Source: Pontibacter mangrovi
Lineage (GTDB): Bacteria; Bacteroidota; Bacteroidia; Cytophagales; Hymenobacteraceae
Assembly (NCBI RefSeq): GCF_006385705.1
Contig: NZ_VFRQ01000003.1
Span: 124,001-188,000, forward strand
Length of the DNA stretch: 64,000 bases
Reading direction: 5' to 3'
Shown piece by piece: positions 62,159 to 64,000 of this stretch. Position numbers and translations under genes: made by a program. Numbering within the stretch: position 1 is the first letter of the stretch; each line of letters starts with the position of its first letter. A model generated the notes under the pieces. It was not told where the DNA came from. It saw only the letters and a list, made by a program, of their open reading frames with translations, and made no database searches.

Positions 62159-63031
62159 CTACTTATCCTGGCTTCGGATAGAAGTATGGCTCTCCTTCGA
62201 GTGCTTCAGCTTTAGCTTGCCGTCCGGCTGCGCTTTCATACTTTCGGCCGCCTGGTCGCCGGCAGGTCCTTTGGCGATCAGTGTGCCTCCATCTACCGGG
62301 AAGATCGCGCCAGTAACATAAGACGCCTCATCAGAAGCCAGGAACAAGTACACGTTGGCTACTTCCTCCGGGGTGCCGCGGCGCCCCATCAGCGTGCCTT
62401 TGGTAACCATCTGCTCCATCTGGCTATCCATGGGCCCGGTTTCCTTGTGCGTCCAGCCTGTATCGATGGGGCCTGGCGCCACAATGTTACTCCGCACGCC
62501 TTTCTGTGCCTGCTCTGCCGCCAAGCCTTTGGCAAAGGCATGCATAAAGCCCTTTGTGCCGCCATAAGGGGCGTTCTGGGCCAGGCCCAGCGCACCTGAC
62601 TCTGAGCCGGCGCTTACAATGTTTCCTTTGGTTTTCTGCAGTTCCGGCAGCGCCGCCTTGCTCATGGCAAAAGCCGACCGGATGTTGTTTTTCAGCAGGT
62701 AGTCAAACGCCTCTTCTGTAAAGTCGGTGAGCATGTTTGTCTCCGGAAAGGTGCCGGCGTTATTTACCAGGATATCGAGTTTGCCATACTGCTTTACCGC
62801 CAGCTGCACGCAACTCTTGGCATTGGCCAGCACCGACAGGTCGCCGGTGTAAGGTGTGGCCGTGCCTCCCTCCTCCTGTATCTCCTGCGCCACCTCCTCT
62901 ACCGGGTCCTCCGGAAAGCCGGCCACAATCACCTTGGCTCCTTCTTGCGCGAACTTTTTGCAAACCGCCTCGCCTATACCTGAGCCACCGCCAGTCACGA
63001 TAGCCACTTTTCCTTCAAGTCTGTTTCCCAT
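62159..63031 (-). CDS. Short-chain dehydrogenase/reductase
   Basis: A 290-residue classical SDR. TGGGSGIG is the nucleotide-binding loop (about residues 13-20), NNAG follows, SAGSESG carries the catalytic Ser, and the catalytic Tyr-x3-Lys is in APYGGTKG. Residues 265-290 are a hydrophilic tail (Lys, Gln, His). The 62159-63112 frame is longer, but MGNRLEGKVAIVTGG is the family start. The substrate is unknown. Confidence 0.9.
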   Translation of the reverse strand: MGNRLEGKVAIVTGGGSGIGEAVCKKFAQEGAKVIVAGFPEDPVEEVAQEIQEEGGTATPYTGDLSVLANAKSCVQLAVKQYGKLDILVNNAGTFPETNMLTDFTEEAFDYLLKNNIRSAFAMSKAALPELQKTKGNIVSAGSESGALGLAQNAPYGGTKGFMHAFAKGLAAEQAQKGVRSNIVAPGPIDTGWTHKETGPMDSQMEQMVTKGTLMGRRGTPEEVANVYLFLASDEASYVTGAIFPVDGGTLIAKGPAGDQAAESMKAQPDGKLKLKHSKESHTSIRSQDK

Positions 63032-63194
63032 AATATGTTTCTTTTTATGATGTTGATAGTATGTTGTAACGTTTACAGAACAGGAGTGGTTAACCGGAAA
63101 CAAACAGGGCATGCTGCAACACGTTTTCTAGCGGATAGCGTATGACAGGATAGAGTGATTCTGCCTACCTAACCATACATAAGCTAAGCACACC

Positions 63195-63821
63195 ATGAGC
63201 TACCTGTACAATACCCTGCCCGAAACCTTCGACACGCAGCTGGACACCGCCCACCTTCTGCTGCGCCCTTACCAGGAGGGCGATGAACAAGACTTTATGC
63301 GCCTGATGCAGGAAAATGCAGCCTATTTAAATCCTGCCTTCTCGGGTCGCCTGGCGCGGGTACGAGTGCTGGATGATGCCCGCACACAAGTGCAGCAGCT
63401 GCGCACCGACTGGGACAACCGCCGCACCTTTGATTTTGGCGTGTGGCAAAAAGAGGACAACCATTACATTGGCGACATTGCCCTAAAAAACCTGGACCGC
63501 TCTATTCCGAAAGCTGAGCTAGGCTTATACTTTACCGCCTGGCCCGCTACACGCCAGTTGGCACAAGAGGCGCTGCAGGAAGTGATCAGGTTCGCCTTTG
63601 GCCCGCTGGGGCTGAACAAAGTATACCTGCGCTGCACCAACACCAACGAAAGCTACGGCTCCCTGGCCGAAAGCTGCGGCTTTGTGAAAGAAGGCGTGTT
63701 GCGCTGCGACTACCGTGGCACCGACTCTGACACGCTACTGGACCTAAGCTACTACGGCATTACCCGTCTGGATTTCGAGAACGCACAGCAGCAGGAGGCA
63801 AGTTCTACGGCTGTGGCATAG
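63195..63821 (+). CDS. GNAT N-acetyltransferase, RimJ/RimL-like
   Basis: A 208-residue acetyltransferase-like protein. RLRPYQEGDEQ-type start (LLLRPYQEGDEQDFMRLMQE), HYIGDIALKNL, then LGLYFTAWPATRQLAQEALQ and NTNESYGSLAESCGFVKEGV are the RimL/RimJ-class order. The usual acetyl-CoA loop Q/R-x2-G-x-G/A is weak (TRQLAQEA), so activity is uncertain. It is cytoplasmic and has no operon partner. Confidence 0.85.
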   Translation: MSYLYNTLPETFDTQLDTAHLLLRPYQEGDEQDFMRLMQENAAYLNPAFSGRLARVRVLDDARTQVQQLRTDWDNRRTFDFGVWQKEDNHYIGDIALKNLDRSIPKAELGLYFTAWPATRQLAQEALQEVIRFAFGPLGLNKVYLRCTNTNESYGSLAESCGFVKEGVLRCDYRGTDSDTLLDLSYYGITRLDFENAQQQEASSTAVA

Positions 63822-63835
63822 GCTTCTTCAAAACC

Positions 63836-63970
63836 CTACCCCAGCCCTCTCCTTTTATCGAGAGCCCCTACCCAAAACAGGAGAGGGAGGTATACTATTA
63901 CTTTCCCCCACGCAGCTGTTCCGGACTTCCTAGTCCGGAACTTAGGCTGATGCGAACATCCTTGTCCGCG
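63836..63970. repeat. Dispersed repeat fragments at the right edge
   Basis: CCCTACCCCAGCCCTCTCC (63836-63854) with AGGAGAGGGAGG (63880-63891) is a GC-rich palindrome class member. TTCCGGACTTCCTAGTCCGG (63917-63936) and CGAACATCCTTGTCCG are short hairpins like those at 43518-43568. Confidence 0.6.
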
Positions 63971-64000
63971 TTTCTGCAGTACCGGTTCCAACCAACCACC

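Overview
The window looks like the chromosome of a Bacteroidota bacterium, most likely order Cytophagales, family Hymenobacteraceae (Pontibacter-like). The pointers are GldH, BatD, a fused SecDF, the Cys-rich RicT, type-B L31, TonB-dependent import, convergent/divergent single-gene organisation, promoters of the TTTG/TANNTTTG type and mid GC (roughly 50-55 % by eye). No rRNA, tRNA, CRISPR array, prophage or complete insertion sequence was seen. The species assignment is inference; the phylum is well supported.

Layout: 1-8.6 kb holds a flippase cut by the left edge, ricT-gldH, a membrane EEP-type hydrolase, a cold-shock gene divergent from a 565-residue Gly/Tyr/Ser/Gln low-complexity protein, an NmrA-type oxidoreductase and a possible lipoprotein. 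8.8-15.5 kb holds a 1314-residue SF1 helicase with DUF4011-like and Vsr-like ends, a MutS-type ATPase and a hydrolase lipoprotein. 15.8-26.4 kb holds an HhH protein, an NSS transporter with its small MetS-like subunit, an RmlD-like reductase, a cyclophilin, an AGCS symporter, hemC, holB, a GlmU-like protein and rpmE2. 26.5-33.3 kb holds a PyrR-like phosphoribosyltransferase, rdgB, udk, a KtrA-like protein and secDF. A gene-free 0.9 kb stretch at 33.3-34.1 kb carries repeats and a small transposon-like element. 34.1-44.9 kb holds a NifU-like protein, an NhaD-like antiporter, aroC, batD, queG, ruvB, a PLD-type nuclease and gcdH. 45.3-51.6 kb holds a TonB receptor under a TPP riboswitch, a PnuC-like transporter, a NadR-like kinase, an aldose epimerase and a rhodanese. 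51.9-63.8 kb holds guaB, an RsbU/RsbV/RsbW-like partner-switching module, two rotamase proteins with a MoxR ATPase, an SDR and a GNAT.

Most genes are housekeeping, and several small ones (MetS-like 52 aa, a 58-aa protein, corrected starts) would be missed by a simple ORF call. The most unusual signal is distributed: the word AAGTATA/TATACTT occurs about 120 times by manual count (about 75 as AAGTATAA/TTATACTT) in genes, stop codons and terminators, far above composition-based expectation. Intergenic DNA carries several families of dispersed repeats: paired REP-like hairpins with core AAGCGGACGCTTGCG, GC-rich palindromes, and A/T-rich words. One REP core is split by a 233-bp element with 23-bp inverted ends and a 6-bp target duplication.
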